Shown here piece by piece: positions 23,155-36,958 of a stretch of 64,000 nucleotides of DNA. This stretch comes from Lasiosphaeria ovina (Eukaryota; Ascomycota; Sordariomycetes; Sordariales; Lasiosphaeriaceae). The position numbers and the translations under genes were made by a program. The stretch spans positions 6,820,001 through 6,884,000 of the forward strand of contig JAULSN010000001.1 of NCBI GenBank assembly GCA_033439765.1, given 5' to 3'. Below the pieces are notes generated by a model. That model had not been told where the DNA came from and did no database searches. It saw only the letters and a program-made list of their open reading frames with translations. Each line of letters starts with the position of its first letter. The first letter of the stretch is position 1.

Positions 23155-24523
23155 CTGGCAGTCTTTTCTTCCTCCCTAAGTGTTGATCCTACTCGCTATG
23201 GTCCTTCTTATTCCGCTTTACGGAAGCCTAAATCCTGACCGTTAACGTATTGTTATTAATAAGGGCCTGTAGGGCCATATTGGGTGATGACTTCGTTATC
23301 GTATCGGCCGGGTTGTTATTTCCGTTAATCCATCGGACTTCGAAGATCTCCTGCTTCTCGTATGACTGCCTCATGCTCATAATATCGATCATAAGCCGCT
23401 TTTCCTTCGTTATGCCTAGTTTGACTAAGTATTCGTAGAGCGAGAAAGAGTCGGTATATACGATTATCGGGATATTCGGGATGCCTAGCTTGGCCAGGAT
23501 TATATTAATCGTTACGTTAAAACAAATACCTATATTAACGCCGTTGGCCATAGCGTAGATCTCTAAGGCTAGGATACTTCGTATAATCCGCTTATATTTG
23601 GTAGATGACTAATAGATTAAGTTCCCTATTATAATGAAGCTTCCTTTATCTATCTCTTCGTTCGCTAGGAAGATTACGTATCCGATTTGTGAGCTTAGGT
23701 CCTTATTATTAGCGAATAATACGTCTACGTAGACAAATAGCCTAGCCGTAGGTAGTTTGGGGGGGATATAGTCAATACCTCGGTCAACGTACTCCATCTG
23801 CTATTTAATACGCTTATTCATCCTAGCGATATCTTCTTTTGTTGGCTCTTTATGCTATGCTATAGCCGATAGGTCGAACGCGGCTTTAGGCTAATAGGTC
23901 GAAGCGATATAGGCACCGCGTACCCGCTATTCGACGTATTCCTAAGCGTTGGTCGCGATCATAAGCTTCTCGCCCTGCTTCTTCTGCTTTAGGGCCAGTA
24001 TACCGTCCTCTCGGAAGGTCAAGATATATCCGTTGAACGCGAGCGGGTTAGCCGGGGTCAATTTATATTTCGGTTTAGCTATGAACTTAGCTTCCTTAAT
24101 CATCTTCTCCTCTAGGGCTTTAAACCCTATATTAGTAAGGCCGATTGTATCGTTAGTCTATATACCGACGATTATAAAGTGCTCTAAGTCGTCCGACGTA
24201 ATTAATAGGTATAGATCGTAGGTCGATATAGTCATGTTTAGCCGTTCGCGGTAGTGCTTGAAATAGGTCGCCTACTAGTACGTGCCTGCTTTAGCGATGC
24301 CGTATAGCGGTTTGACGACTTCTATTATCGTTCCTTTTAGGTAGATATAGCGGATTTGCTCGGGTAGGTAGGCTAGGATCTTTCGTTATAGCTCCGTTAT
24401 AGACTATATATATACTTGTATAATATCTCGAATCTATAGTATTATTCCTTATTATATAAGAGAGGGTACTAGGGTAACTAGGATTCGTTAGCTCGCTCGT
24501 TAGATCGTAGGGCTCTATGTTAG
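23155..24523 (-). pseudogene. RIP-decayed copia pol: RT and RNase H fragment
   Basis: The minus strand reads from an RT segment (SPTI*RAS, about 24510) through AYLPEQIR, VVKPLYGIAKAG, a TNDTIGL equivalent of the TDDT site, and RNase H (VYTDSFSLYEYLVKLG, NNNPADTITK). All are homologous to the element at 1-3912. Many Asp codons have become Asn and Gln codons have become stops, as expected from C-to-T and G-to-A changes. The 5' part is cut exactly where the gypsy LTR begins at 24524. Confidence 0.8.
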
Positions 24524-24777
24524 TGTCACGGCAGGTACGAAGGACATTAGGTAGCCCTAATCGATCGCACGCTACATGACTCGAGCTGACTAAGTAACCC
24601 CGCTATTGGTGGCCCGTACCAAGTCCTGCCACGTGACCTACAAAACCTAGCCCACTTCTCCGCGTACCGCGTAGCCTTTTAGAGCTTTCTTTTCTTTTTC
24701 TTTCCTTAGCTTTAGATTCTACGAATATAGCGATAATTAGTATAGCCCTATCTTATTAAATCAACTATATAATAATA
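24524..24777 (+). repeat. gypsy LTR A (5' LTR of outer element)
   Basis: 254 bp, starts TGTCACGGCAGGTACGAAGG and ends ...AATAATA before ATCTAAAGC. It aligns end to end with LTRs B, C and D and has an internal TTTCTTTTCTTTTTCTTTCC pyrimidine run. Confidence 0.9.
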
Positions 24778-27748
24778 ATCTAAAGCTTATAACCTATTAC
24801 CTAGGAAGGCCTTAAAGAATATCCTACTGAAGATTTGTTTATTTTCGTTAAAATATACTACCGTCGTAAAGAAGGGTACGTACTAGTTATACGAGACCAG
24901 AACCTAGCGACCGTAAGGAAGGAATCGTACTAAGCGGTATAAACCTACGGGGAAGTCCCTATATAACCGAGGGAATATCTACTATCGGTTCGGATCATTC
25001 TATAGAGGAGAACCTCTAACGGGCCCTCGAGGAGGTCGCCTACCGATAGGATGACTTTATTAAAGCCTAGCCGTATAAGATCTCTAATACTATTCTCTCC
25101 CGGTTAATCCGCGAATACGAGACTTTGGCTCGTATTATAAGAACTATATCGGTAAGAGCTCCTACGATAACGATTCGTAACCCCGTTCCGGGAATAAGTA
25201 AGGCCGAAATTAATCGAGAAGTCTATAATTAGGCTATCCTCCTAGAGATCGCTAAAGTATAGTTTAATCTAACTCTCGAGGACCTTAAGGGTAATTTCTA
25301 ATAGAAGATTACCGATATAGCCGCTATATTCGTTAAGCGCGGAAAGAAGGGACCCGCTATACTATTCCGAACGCTCCTCCCGGAGAATAAGGACCTAACC
25401 TTTAAGGGGCTAATAGATATAAAGGATTTCGAGCGTAAGGCGTCGTATAACCTAACGAGCTCTAGCGCGAAATGAAATTACGAATAATTATAATATATAC
25501 GCTCTATAAGTAGGTAGTATAGCTATACGATATCGCTTATAACTAGTTAACCGTAATCCGAAATATCCGTTCGTAGGCCGACCGCCTCCTAATAGATAGA
25601 CTAGCCTTAGACGCCCTCGCCTCTACGGAAGACGACCTATTAGAGAATATATAAGTAGCCCTTAAGGATCGGGACCGTACTATATAGAGAATATAGGAAT
25701 ATATTAATAGCCTAAACCGTACTATCGTTACTAATATACTCTCTTAATATAGCTCGTAGTACTTAACCCCGGCCTCTAATAATTCATAACCCCGCCGAAG
25801 TACGAAGATAGTAGACCCTCCTCTTTTTTATAATAATAATATTAAAGATATAATTACTTTTAATACCTAGATTTATTAAGTAGAGAATAAGCTATAGGTT
25901 AACGCCGATTATTATAAGATAAACCGCGCGTATTAGACCTATATTGAACTCCGCTTAATAGGTAATACCTCCCTATAGCTAGAACCGTATTTAGAGGACG
26001 CCTATCTTAACTAAATTAAGACCGTAGAAGATTTACTAGCCTAGCTTAAGAATAAGTACTATAATATAAATCGCGAAGAGGAGGCTCTAGAGGAGTTTAA
26101 TAATCTTTATATATTACCTAGAGATAATTATTACGAGTTCCGGAATAAGTTTATTTATCTAGTAAGCTAGTACCGCTACCCCTAATCCGAATAGAAGAAG
26201 GAATTTAAGCGCCGCCTTACTCCCACTATATAGGATAAATTAATATATAAATATATCGATAATACTATCGACTTCGAGAAGTACGCTAAGATCGGAGCCG
26301 AGTTTACGCTAAATATAAAGCTCGCTTAAAAGGTACGATAGGCTAATAAAGCTAAGGTAGAGAAGCCTATTATTAGTAATATTAATAGTAACTCTAGAGG
26401 TAATTAGGGCGCCCTTCGATATAACCCCCGAGGTAGTAGCGGAACTAATAGCTAACCTACGCCCCCCGCTCCTACGAATCCTAACCGGAACCCTCCTCGT
26501 ACTTTAGCCGAGGAGCTTAAGAAGCTATACCTAGAGAAGCGATATTTTACTTATTAGGAATAGGGCTATATCACTCGGGATTACCCCTAGAAGAATATCG
26601 CCCCTATCGCTAGTAAGGATCGAGTTTAGGAAATCGTAAATCGCTATATATAGTACGACTCCCGCTATAGATCTAGAACCGAGATATAACTTATAAGCCC
26701 CGCTATTAAGGGAATAGACGTAGATTTGAAAAACTAGTAACCCTAAGGTAAGTAGACTCCCTCCTAAGGACTAAGTCGGTATATATAATAGGGGTTATAA
26801 GTAAGAAAGAATTAAGATTTCTCTCTAAATATCTAAAAGGGTAAGCCTTTATTATTAATTATACTCTAATAAATAATAGACTTTCGTTAATTATAAATAA
26901 TATACTTATTAATTTTAGAATAAATAAATACCTATTTATTAACCGAATATTTATATAATAATTATATAAAGTAATATAAGTTAAATTAACGATCGACCCT
27001 TATATATAAGAAATAAGAGGGTTTAATAATAAGTCCCGTTAAAAAATCGATATACTCTTAAACGCCGACTTTATTATATAGAACTATATAATTAAAGAAG
27101 AACGCTTTATTAAAATCGATTATATTTATAAAGTTATAATCGGCTAGAAGTAGTTAAATTATTATAATATCTTAATTAATATAAAACGCTACTACCTTCT
27201 ATTCCCGGAAAGCTAGGAACTCGATCCGAATTAGTAGAATACTATTCCTATAGACTAGTCTTTAGTAGCCTCCGTCCTTAATATAGACTATTAATAAGAC
27301 GCCTATCGACGGAACGAGCTCCTAGAGAAAGAGGATAAGCGTCGTCGAGACGGCCGGCTCGTATAAGCTCGTATAGACGAGCTCGAACGCTAGAACTAGA
27401 ATAACTTTATAGTTTATAATCCTAAGGAAGAACTTACCCCGATAAGAGTTACTCCGAGTTTTAGACCTACCCTCCTCTAGAAGTTAGTACGATAGGTTAA
27501 TAGTAATCGTACTAAGCGAGAATATAACTATATAAAGAGAGAACTTAATTTATTATAGAAGGAGTAGCTAGAGAAGCTAGAACCTAAAGAATAGAAGAAG
27601 AAGCCCTTATACCCTAAACGGGATATACGAGGTCCTTATCGTATATAACGCGATAGGATTAGCTAGTACCGAGAGCGCCCTACCGAGATGGCTATACTAA
27701 GTAAGACGGCCTTCTAACTCTCGTATAAAGGGGAATAAGTCGAGGTTA

Positions 27749-28496
27749 TGTTGAACTACGTTCCTATATAGGCCTGAACTCAGCACCTATACAGGGTGCG
27801 CAGGGCAGCAGGCGCAGCGGAAGCAAGGCGTGTAGCGTATATCGGGAACCAAGTGCAGGGTAGGTCGATCAAGTGCAGGGTAGACTGTAGGGAGCTGTGC
27901 CCTACGGTCCGATATAACAGTGCTTCTGCAAGGCACTGAGGGAAGCAGGCTGACTGACTACAGGTCTGTAGAACTCTGCTATAGGCCTGCCACTCAGACT
28001 GTGAGGACTCTGCTCAGCAGTCTACCTCGTAGGCTGTAGGGGACTCTGCCCTACAGTTAGGGTCTTCGGGACCAACTGTGGGTGCTGAAGAAGACAGAGA
28101 GGAGTTGTATTATAGAAGAAGTATAGTATAAAGAGTGGTGAGTGCAGTGCTTACTTGTTGCTTTCTTTTATACTCACAATAAGAGGCTTGCTTGCTTAAG
28201 GAAATCTATCTAAGAGAAAGGACAGGTCTATATAGACCTAAGGTGGGCTCTCTAGAAGGTTCTAGAGGCCCATAGGCTTCGTAGACAGCTCTGTATTCTA
28301 TAGTCTTCTAGTGGGCTTGTCTTACGTGTGCCAAGACGTATAGGGGTTTCGAGAGGGTGCTGTGGGGCAAAGTAAACAATCTAGGTATAGCGCCCTCAGC
28401 ACCACACAACAGCCACAACACTCACAACTCCAACACAGCTACTGCAGTGCCCTGCACTTCAGGACCTACAACCCTAGTAACTAGCCATACTTTAAC
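27749..28496 (+). mobile_element. foreign LTR-like insert with TG...CA ends
   Basis: The insert starts TGTTGAACTACG and ends CTTTAACA, as an LTR would. It interrupts gypsy sequence on both sides: GTCGAGGTTA on the left and ATATTAAAAGAACTC on the right, each recognisable in the inner copy. It is much less AT-rich than its host and still contains many CA dinucleotides, so it escaped RIP or arrived later. No target duplication is possible to see because about 1.9 kb of host element is missing at the junction. Confidence 0.55.
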
Positions 28497-29070
28497 AAAT
28501 ATTAAAAGAACTCTACTAGTAGGCGGGTCTAAGTACCGATATAGATAGATTCGTCGCTAACTATAAATATAAGTCCGCTAAAGTCCTATAAAATAAGACT
28601 CCTAGTCTATTATACCCGATTCCACTACCCTAGAGAATCTAGAGCGGATTAGTCGTTAACTTCAAGTCTCTACTAAAGGATAAATACGGGTACGATAACC
28701 TCTTTATAGTTATCGATCGCTTAAGTAAAGCCTCTTAATATATACCGTATTATTCTACTATTACGGTAGTCGAGGTCGCCCGTATATACTATAAAGGACT
28801 ATATTATATATTCGGGTTACCCTCTAAAGTTATTAACGATCGAGGTCCTTAGTTTATCTCTGAATTTATAGACAAGTTAGTAAAGCTCCTAGGGATCCGT
28901 TAGAAATTATTATCCTCCGGGTATAAATAAACCGTAGGATAGGTGGAAAACCTCTACTAATAGATCGATTAACGATTACGAATATTTATCTCTTACTATT
29001 AGGATAATTAGTCGAAATTTATACCGGTTATAAACGCGGTCTAGAATTCAACTCCTTAAGATAGTATAGA

Positions 29071-29325
29071 TATCACCGTATAGTCGATTTAATAAGATAG
29101 GGCTGTACCAATCATCGCTGTATTCGTAGAATTTAAAGCTAAGGAAAGAAAAAGAAAAGAAAGTTCTAAAAGGCTACGCGGTATGCGGAGAAGTGGGCTA
29201 GGTTTTGTAGGTCACGTAGCAGGACTTAGCACGGGCTACTAATAGCGGGGTTACTTAGTTAGCTCGAGTCGTATAGCGTACGACCGATTAGGGCTACCCA
29301 AATATCCTTCGCACCTACTATAATA
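29071..29325 (-). repeat. gypsy LTR B (3' LTR of inner element)
   Basis: 255 bp, homologous to LTR C. On the minus strand it begins TATTATAGTAGG, a RIP-changed TGTTACGG..., and ends GGTGATA. A polypurine tract (GGGGGTAG) and the palindrome AAGCTTCGCCTCGAAGCTT lie just inside the element. Confidence 0.9.
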
Positions 29326-32300
29326 CTACCCCCGGGTTAGAAAAAAGCTTCGCCTCGAAGCTTGACCCCCCCTAGCTTATCGATATCGGGTTATCCTACG
29401 TAGCGGATGACCTTTTACTATAAGTTTATTATCGTCTTAGTATAGTTCTTCGAACCTATCCTCCTTAGCTACTTATAGCCACTTATCGAGCCGTACGGGC
29501 GGTCCGGCTTTATCGGGGTAGGTATCGTAATATTCCTTTAGGAGAACTAGGGAGTTCTTAAAGTCTTCGGCGTAATACTAGGTGGCGTCGGGAGCCTACC
29601 TACGCTATTGAACTTAGTATTGGAGTTTTCTATAGTATAACCGCGATATTAATACCTATTTTACGATCTATTCTTACTTATTATTAATCGTCTCTCCTTC
29701 CGGGTTTAAGTCCTCCTAACTAGGTAGTAGGTTATTTAGGTATAAACGTAGGCGGTCCGCGTAGAATACGTCGGTCCTTCGCTATCCCTTAGGTATTTCT
29801 AGTTTATAGTCGTACCTATTAGGGCCGGACCTCTCTAGAACCTTAAAGTATTATTATATTAGTAGGAAGTCTAGTTTTAAACTAGGCCGATCGGTCGACT
29901 ATATCTTTTTAATAATATAGACTTAGTTACTAACGTCGAAGTCGGGTATTCGGCGGTACTTATTAGCTTCCTAGGTTTGGCGCTCTTATACCTTTATAAT
30001 GGTATCCTTTACGGTATTAATATATCCCTCTAGGGTTTTAGCTATTTCCTAGGCCTCTTATCGGGTTATCTTCTCCGATTACTAGAGGTCGGGGTTAGAG
30101 AGGTCCGTTCTTCTTATCTAATTATAATATATTAGTATAGGGAAACCAAAAAGGACCTCGTACGGCTAGAGTTCTATACTATCTTAAGGAGTTGAATTCT
30201 AGACCGCGTTTATAGCCGGTATAAATTTCGACTAATTATCTTAATAATAAGAGATAAATATTCATAATCGTTAGTCGATCTACTAGTAGAGGTTTTCTAC
30301 CTATCCTACGGTTTATTTATACCCGGAGGATAATAATTTCTAACGGATCCCTAGGAGCTTTACTAACTCGTCTATAAATTCAGAGATAAACTAAGGACCT
30401 CGATCGCTAATAACTTTAGAGGGTAACCCGAATATACGATATAGTCCCTTATAGTATATACGGGCGACCTCGATTACTATAATAGTAGAATAATATAGCG
30501 TATACTAAGAGGCTTTATTTAAACGATCGATAATTATAAAGAGGTTATCGTACCCGTATTTGTCCTTTAGTAGAGACTTGAAGTTAACGACTAATCCGCT
30601 CTAGATTCTTTAAGGTAGCGGAATCGGGTATAATAGACTAGGAGTCTTATCTCGTAGGACTTTAGCGGACTTATATTTATAGTTAGCGACGAATCTATCT
30701 ATATCGGTATTTAGACCCGCCTATTAGTAGAGTTCCTTTAATATTTTCTATATCTTATTCCTTTTAGGGTAGGCTAAGGGAAGTCGGGAGTATATTTTAT
30801 CGATAATTCGAGTATATAGTTACGCTACGTCTAGTACGACGAGCCTTTCGTTCCTAAGGAGGAGGCCGTTACGAGTTATCGATAGTTAGTTACCTTCTTA
30901 ATTTTTAAGTACCTTTATACGATAGACCGATAGGGAATCGTCGGATCCATTAGCTTCGAGTAGCTCGTTAAGGAGTTTATACCCCGAAGACGATAGTACT
31001 TTTAAGATTAGAGCTATTAACGGCGTTACTTCTACTATCGATAAGTACTCCGTCGTTTTTACTAGTACGCCGTCATAATCCTACTAAAATATCTAGACGG
31101 TACGATAGGCGTCTTATTATTCCTTTTAAGTCTTTAGCTCGTAAGAGCGTCGGGTTAGGGCGTCTACCGTAGCGTTTAGCGCTCCCGGATAATAGAGTAT
31201 TCGGAAGTAGAAACTAGTAAGTTCTTCTACCTAATTAGCCTACCTTATATTAAGCCGCTATTTAGTTATAAAGTACTTGAGTATATCGTTATCCGAGAAG
31301 ATAATAAATAGCTCTTCGTATTATAAGCCTATTAGCTCGTTCTACTAATATTAGAGAGATCGGATAATCGTTAGTAACTCCTTATTATAGATAAAGTAGT
31401 TGAGTTTAGCCCCCTTTATTATTTTAGAATAAAAGGCTACCGGGTATTACTCGTCTCCGTATTTCTAGCTTAAGACTCCGGTAACTACCCCTCCTAAGGA
31501 GTCGGTCTTAATACGGGTTTCCCGACCGTATTCGAAGTACTTTAGGACTAGTACTAATATTAGACGGGCTTTTAACTCTTCGAAGGCTAGTTAATAATCG
31601 TCATTCTATCTAAATACTTCCCCTTTCTTCGTTAGAGCTACTAGTAGCTTCGTAACCTAACTATAGTTACGAACGAATTAACGGTAGAAGTTATAGAATC
31701 TAAGGAAGGATTATACTCCCCTTAGATCGTTCGGCTCCGGCTAGTCTTATATAATATCCGTTTTAGAGGGATCGACCGATACCTTATCGACTCCGATAAT
31801 AAAGCCTAAGTACTTAGTTTCCTTTATATAGAATTCGTACTTATTAATATCGGCCTATAGGCCGGCCTCCTATAATCGTTATAGGATAAGTCGTACGTAA
31901 CGGACGTACTCTTCCTCGGAGTTTAAATAAACTAAGATATTATTAAGGTAAGCGCTATAAAAGTCGTCGAGGTAGCTTATTAAAGAGTTATTAATAAAAC
32001 GTTAAAATATTACTAGATTATTAGTAAGGCTAAAGGGTATAATCTTATAGCTAAAGGTCCCGTAACGGGTACGAAACGTTATTAGTTACTCGTCGTCTAG
32101 ATATATATAGATTCTATAGAATACTTAGCGGATATTAATCTTTATAAAGATATAGGCTTTACTAATACGACTAAGCGTCTCGTCGATTAGAGGTAAAGGT
32201 ATTCGGTCTTTTTCCGTTAAGGCGTTTAGCTTATAATAGTCTACGTAGAAGTGTAGGCTACCGTTACCCTTTCTAACGAAGAGGATAGGGGCGGCCTATA

Positions 32301-35300
32301 ATATATTACTTATTTAGATAAAATCTTTTCTAAGGGTATTAGTAATATATTCCCGGTATACCTCTAGTTCCTTAAGAGATATCTTATATAATAAGCTATA
32401 TCCTAAGTCCTCTAGCTTCTTCTTAAGTAATAACCTAATTCGGTAGTCGACTAAGTCGTATTAAGGTACGAGGATATCTAATTAGACTTTACTAAAGACG
32501 TCTAGGAAGTCGTAGTATAGGGATAGTAACTCGGTAATAAGTTTTTCGCGTAGTATATTATCGTCTTCTTCTAAATTAGTAGTTTTAAGCTTATTAATTT
32601 ACTTATCGAGCTCGTTAAGGGTTATAACCTCGACTTATTCCCCTTTATACGAGAGTCGGAAGGCCGTTTTACTTAATATAGCTATCTCGGTAGGGCGCTC
32701 TCGGTACTAGCTAATCCTATCGCGTTATATACGATAAGGACCTCGCGCGTCCCGTTTAGGGTATAAGGGCTTCTTCTTCTATTCTTCGGGTTCTAGCTTC
32801 CCTAGCTACTCCTTCTATAATAGATTAAGTTCTTTCTCTATACGGTTATATTCTCGCTTAGTATAATTACTATTAACTTATTATACTAACCTCTAGAGGA
32901 GGGTAGATCTAAAACTCGGAGTAGTTCTCGTCGGGGTAAGTTCTTCCTTAGGATTATAAATTATAAAGTTATTCTAGTTCTAGCGTTCGAGCTCGTCTAT
33001 ACGAGCTTATATAAGTCGGCCGTCTCGGCGACGCTTATCCTCTTTCTCTAGGAGCTCGTTCCGTCGATAGGCGTCTAGTTAATAGTTTATATTAGGGATG
33101 GAGGCTACTAAAGACTAGTCTATAGGAATAGTATTCTACTAACTCGGATCGAGTTCCTAACTCTCCGGGAATAGAAGGCGGCGGCGCTTCGTATCGGTTA
33201 AGATATTATAATAATCTAACTACTTCCGACCGATTATAACTTTATAAATATAATCGATTTCGATAAAGCGTTCTTCTTTAATCGTACGGTTCTATATAAT
33301 AAAGTCGGCGCTTAAGAGTATATCGATTTTTTAGCGGGATTTATTATCGAACCCTCCTACTTCTCGTATATAAGGGTCGATCGTCGATTTAGCTTATATT
33401 ACTTTACGTAATTACTATACGAATATTCGATTAATAAAGAGGTATCCGTTTATTCTAGAGTCGATAAGTATATTATTTATAATTAAAGAAAGTCTATTAT
33501 TTACTAGAGTATAACTAATAGTAAAGGCTTACCCTCTTAGATATTTAGAGAGTAATCCTAGTTCTTTCTTACTTATAGCCCCTATTATATATACTAACTC
33601 GGTCCTTAGGAGGGAGTCTATTTACCCTAGGGTTACTAGTTTTTTAGATCTATATCTATTCCCTTAACGGCGGGGCTTATAGGCTATATCTCGGTTCTAG
33701 ATCCGTAGCGGGAGTCGTACTATATATAACGATCTACGATTTCCTAAACTCGATCCTTACTAGCGATAAGGGCGATATTCTTCTAGGGGTAGTCCCGAGT
33801 AGTATAGCCCTATTCCCGGTAAGTAAAGTATCGCTTCTCTAGGTATAGCTTCTTAAGCTCCTCGGCTAAGGCGCGAGGGGGGTTCCGGTTAGGATTCGCG
33901 GGAACGGGGGGCGTAGGTTGGCTATCGGTTCCGCTACTACCTCGGGGGTTATATCGAGGTACGCCCTAACTACCTCTAGAGCTATTATTAACGCCGCTAG
34001 TAGTAGGCTTCTCTACCTTAGCTTTATTAGCCTATCGTACCTTCTAGGCGAGCTTTATATTTAGCGCGAACTCGGCTCCGATTTTAGCGTACTTCTTAAA
34101 GTCGACGATATCGTCGATATATTTACGCGTTAACTTATCCTATATAGTAGGAGTAAGGCGGCGCTTAAACTCCTTCTTCTACTCGGATTGAGGGCGGCGG
34201 TACTAGCCTACTAGACGAATAAACTTATTCTAGAACTCGTAATAATCATCTCTAAGTAATATATAAAGATTATTAAACTCTTCTAGAGCCTCCTCTTCGC
34301 GATTTATATTACGATACTTATTCTTAAGCTAGGCTAGTCAATCTTCTACGGTCTTAATTTAGTTAGGATAGGCGTCTTTTAAATATGGTTCTAGCTATAA
34401 GGAGGTATTACCTATTAAGCGGAGTTTAATATAAGTCTAACGCGCGCGGTCTATCTCGTAGTAATCGGCGTTAACCTATAGCTTATTCTCTATTTAACGA
34501 ATCTAGGTATTAAAAGTAATTATATCCTTAGTACTATCGTTATAGAAAAGAGGAGGGTCTACTATCTTCGTACTTCGGCGGGGCTACGAATTACTAAAGG
34601 CCGGGGTTAAGTACTACGAGCTATATTAAGAGAGTATATCGGTAACGATAGTACGGTTCAGGCTATCGATATATTCTTATATTCTCTATATAGTACGGTC
34701 CCGATCCTTAAGGGCTACCTATATATTTTCTAGTAGGTCGTCTTCTATAGAGGCGGGGGCGTTTACCGCTAGTCTATCTATTAGGAGGCGGTCGGCCTAT
34801 AAGCGGATATTTCGGATTATAGTTAACTAGTAATAAGCGATATCGTATAGCTATACTACCTACCTATAGAGCGTATATATTATAATTATTCGTAATTTCA
34901 TTTCGCGTTAGAGCTCGTCGGGGTTATACGACGCCTCGTGCTCGAAATCCTTTATATCTATTAGCCCTTTAAAGGTTAGGTCCTTATTCTCTAAGAGGAG
35001 CGTTCGGAATAGTATAGCGGGTCCCTTCTTTCCGCGTTTGACGAAGGTAGCGGCTATATCGGTAATCTTCTACTAGAAATCACCCTTAAGGTCCTCGAGA
35101 GTTAGATCAAACTATACTTTAGCGATCTCCGGGAGGATAGCCTAGTTATAGACTTCTCGATTAATTTCGGCCTTACTTATTCCCGGAATAGGGTTACGAA
35201 TCGTTATCGTAGGAGCTCTTACTAATATGGTTCTTATAGTACGAGCCAAAGTCTCGTATTCGCGGACTAACCGGGAGAGAATAATATTAGAGATCTTATA

Positions 35301-35596
35301 CGGCTAGGCTTTAATAAAGTTATCCTATCGGTAGGCGACCTCCTCGAGGGCCCGCTAGAGGTTCTCCTTTATAGAATGATCCGAACCGATGGTAGACATT
35401 TCCTCGGTTAGATAGGGACTTCCCCGTAGGTTTATACCGCTTAGTACGATTCCTTCCGTACGGTCGCTAGGTTCTAGTCTCGTACAACTAGTACGTACCC
35501 TTCTTTACGACGGTAGTAGATTTTAACGAAAATAAATAAATCTTTAGTAGGATATTCTTTAAGGCCTTCCTAAGTAATAGGTTATAAGCTTTAGAT

Positions 35597-35851
35597 TATT
35601 ACCGTATAGTCGATTTAATAAGATAAGGCTATATTAATCATCGCTATATTCGTAGAATCTAAAGCTAAGGAAAGAAAAAGAAAAGAAAGTTCCAAAAGGC
35701 TACGCGGTACGCGGAGAAGTGGGCTAGGTTTTATAGGTTACGTAGCAGGACTTGGCACGGGCCACCAATAGCGGGGTTGCTTAGTCAGCTCGAGTCGTGC
35801 AGCGTACGACCGATTAGGGCTACCCAAATGTCCTTCACACCTGCCGTAATA
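35597..35851 (-). repeat. gypsy LTR C (5' LTR of inner element)
   Basis: 255 bp. On the minus strand it starts TATTACGGCAGGTGTGAAGG and ends GGTAATA before ATCTAAAGCTTATAACC, the same first internal bases that follow LTR A. Confidence 0.9.
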
Positions 35852-36703
35852 ACAGAACTCCAGCCGTACGAGGTCCTTTTTAGTTTCCCTATACTAATAT
35901 ACTATAATTAGATAAGAAGAACGGACCTCTCCGACCCCGACCTCTAGTAATCGGAGAAGATAACCTAATAAGAGGCCTAGGAAATGGCCAAAACCCTAGA
36001 GGGATATATTAATACCGTAAAGGATACTATTATAAAGGTATAAGAGCGCTAAACCTAGGAAGCTAATAAGTACCGCCGAATACCCGACTTCGATATTAGT
36101 AACCAAATCTATATAATTAAAAAGATATAGTCGACCGATCGGCCTAGCTCAAAATTAGACTTCCTACTAATATAATAATACTTTAAGGTTCTAGAGAGGT
36201 CCGGCCCTAACGGGTACGACTATAAACTAGAAATACCTAAGGGATAGCGAGGGACCGACGTATTCTACACGGACCGCCTACGTTTATACCTAAATAACCT
36301 ACTACCTAGTTAGGAGGACTCAAACCCGGAAGGAGAGACGATTAATAATAAGTAAGAATAGATCGTAGAATAGGTATTAATATCGCGGTCGTACTATAGA
36401 AAACTCTAGTACTAAGTTCAATAACGCGGGTAGGCTCCCGACGCCACCTAGTATTACGCCGAAGACTTTAAGAACTCCCCAATTCTCCTAAAAGAATATT
36501 ACGATACCTACCCCGATAAAGCCGGACCGCCCGTACGGCTCGATAAGTAGTTACAAATAGCTAAGGGGGATAGGTTCGAAGAACTATACCAAGACGATAA
36601 TAAATCTATAGTAAAAGGTCATCCGCTACGTAGGATAACCCGACGTCGATAAGCTAGGGGGGGTCAAGCTTCGAGGCGAAGCTTTTTTCTAACCCGGGGG
36701 TAG

Positions 36704-36958
36704 TGTTACGGTAGGTACGAAGGACATTTAAGTGGCCCTAATCGGTCGTACGCTATACGACTCGAGCTGACTAAGTAACCCCGCTATTAGTAGCCCGTGC
36801 CAAGTCCTGCTACGTGACCCACAAAACCTAGCCCACTTCTCCGCGCACCGCGCAGCCTTTTAGAACTTTCTTTTCTTTTTCTTTCCTTAGCTTTAGATTC
36901 TACGAATACAGCGATGATTGGTATAGCCCTGTCTCATTAAATCGACTGTGCGGTGATA
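36704..36958 (+). repeat. gypsy LTR D (3' LTR of outer element)
   Basis: 255 bp, starts TGTTACGGTAGGTACGAAGG and ends GGTGATA. It is preceded by the same AAGCTTCGAGGCGAAGCTT palindrome and GGGGGTAG tract as LTR B and is the least RIP-changed of the four LTRs. Confidence 0.9.

Larger units (their letters stand above)
29071..35851 (-). mobile_element. inner Ty3/gypsy chromoviral element, 6,781 bp, RIP-decayed
   Basis: It has LTRs at both ends (29071-29325 and 35597-35851) and a 5-bp target duplication, ATAGA at 29066-29070 and ACAGA at 35852-35856, differing by one C/T. On the minus strand the order is gag with a knuckle relic (RYFTYRE*GYTTRDYP, near 33830), RT with RKGNGSL-type and FLDD-type motifs (near 32250 and 31970), RNase H, integrase (near 30900-30000) and a chromodomain (YQVQW, near 29620). 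All frames carry many stops. It sits in opposite orientation inside a copy of the same family. Confidence 0.88.
24524..36958 (+). mobile_element. outer Ty3/gypsy element, RIP-decayed and interrupted twice
   Basis: The 5' LTR is 24524-24777 (TGTCACGG...). Internal gag-pol sequence runs forward from 24778 to 27748, then a foreign insert (27749-28496), integrase sequence to 29070, the inner gypsy element (29071-35851), the remaining integrase and chromodomain to 36703, and the 3' LTR 36704-36958 (TGTTACGG...). A G-rich polypurine tract (GGGGGTAG) abuts the 3' LTR. Compared with the inner copy, the region from protease to the start of integrase (roughly 1.9 kb, RT and RNase H) is missing at the foreign insert. 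Flanks of the outer LTRs (GTTAG and ATTCT) do not form a target duplication. Confidence 0.8.
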
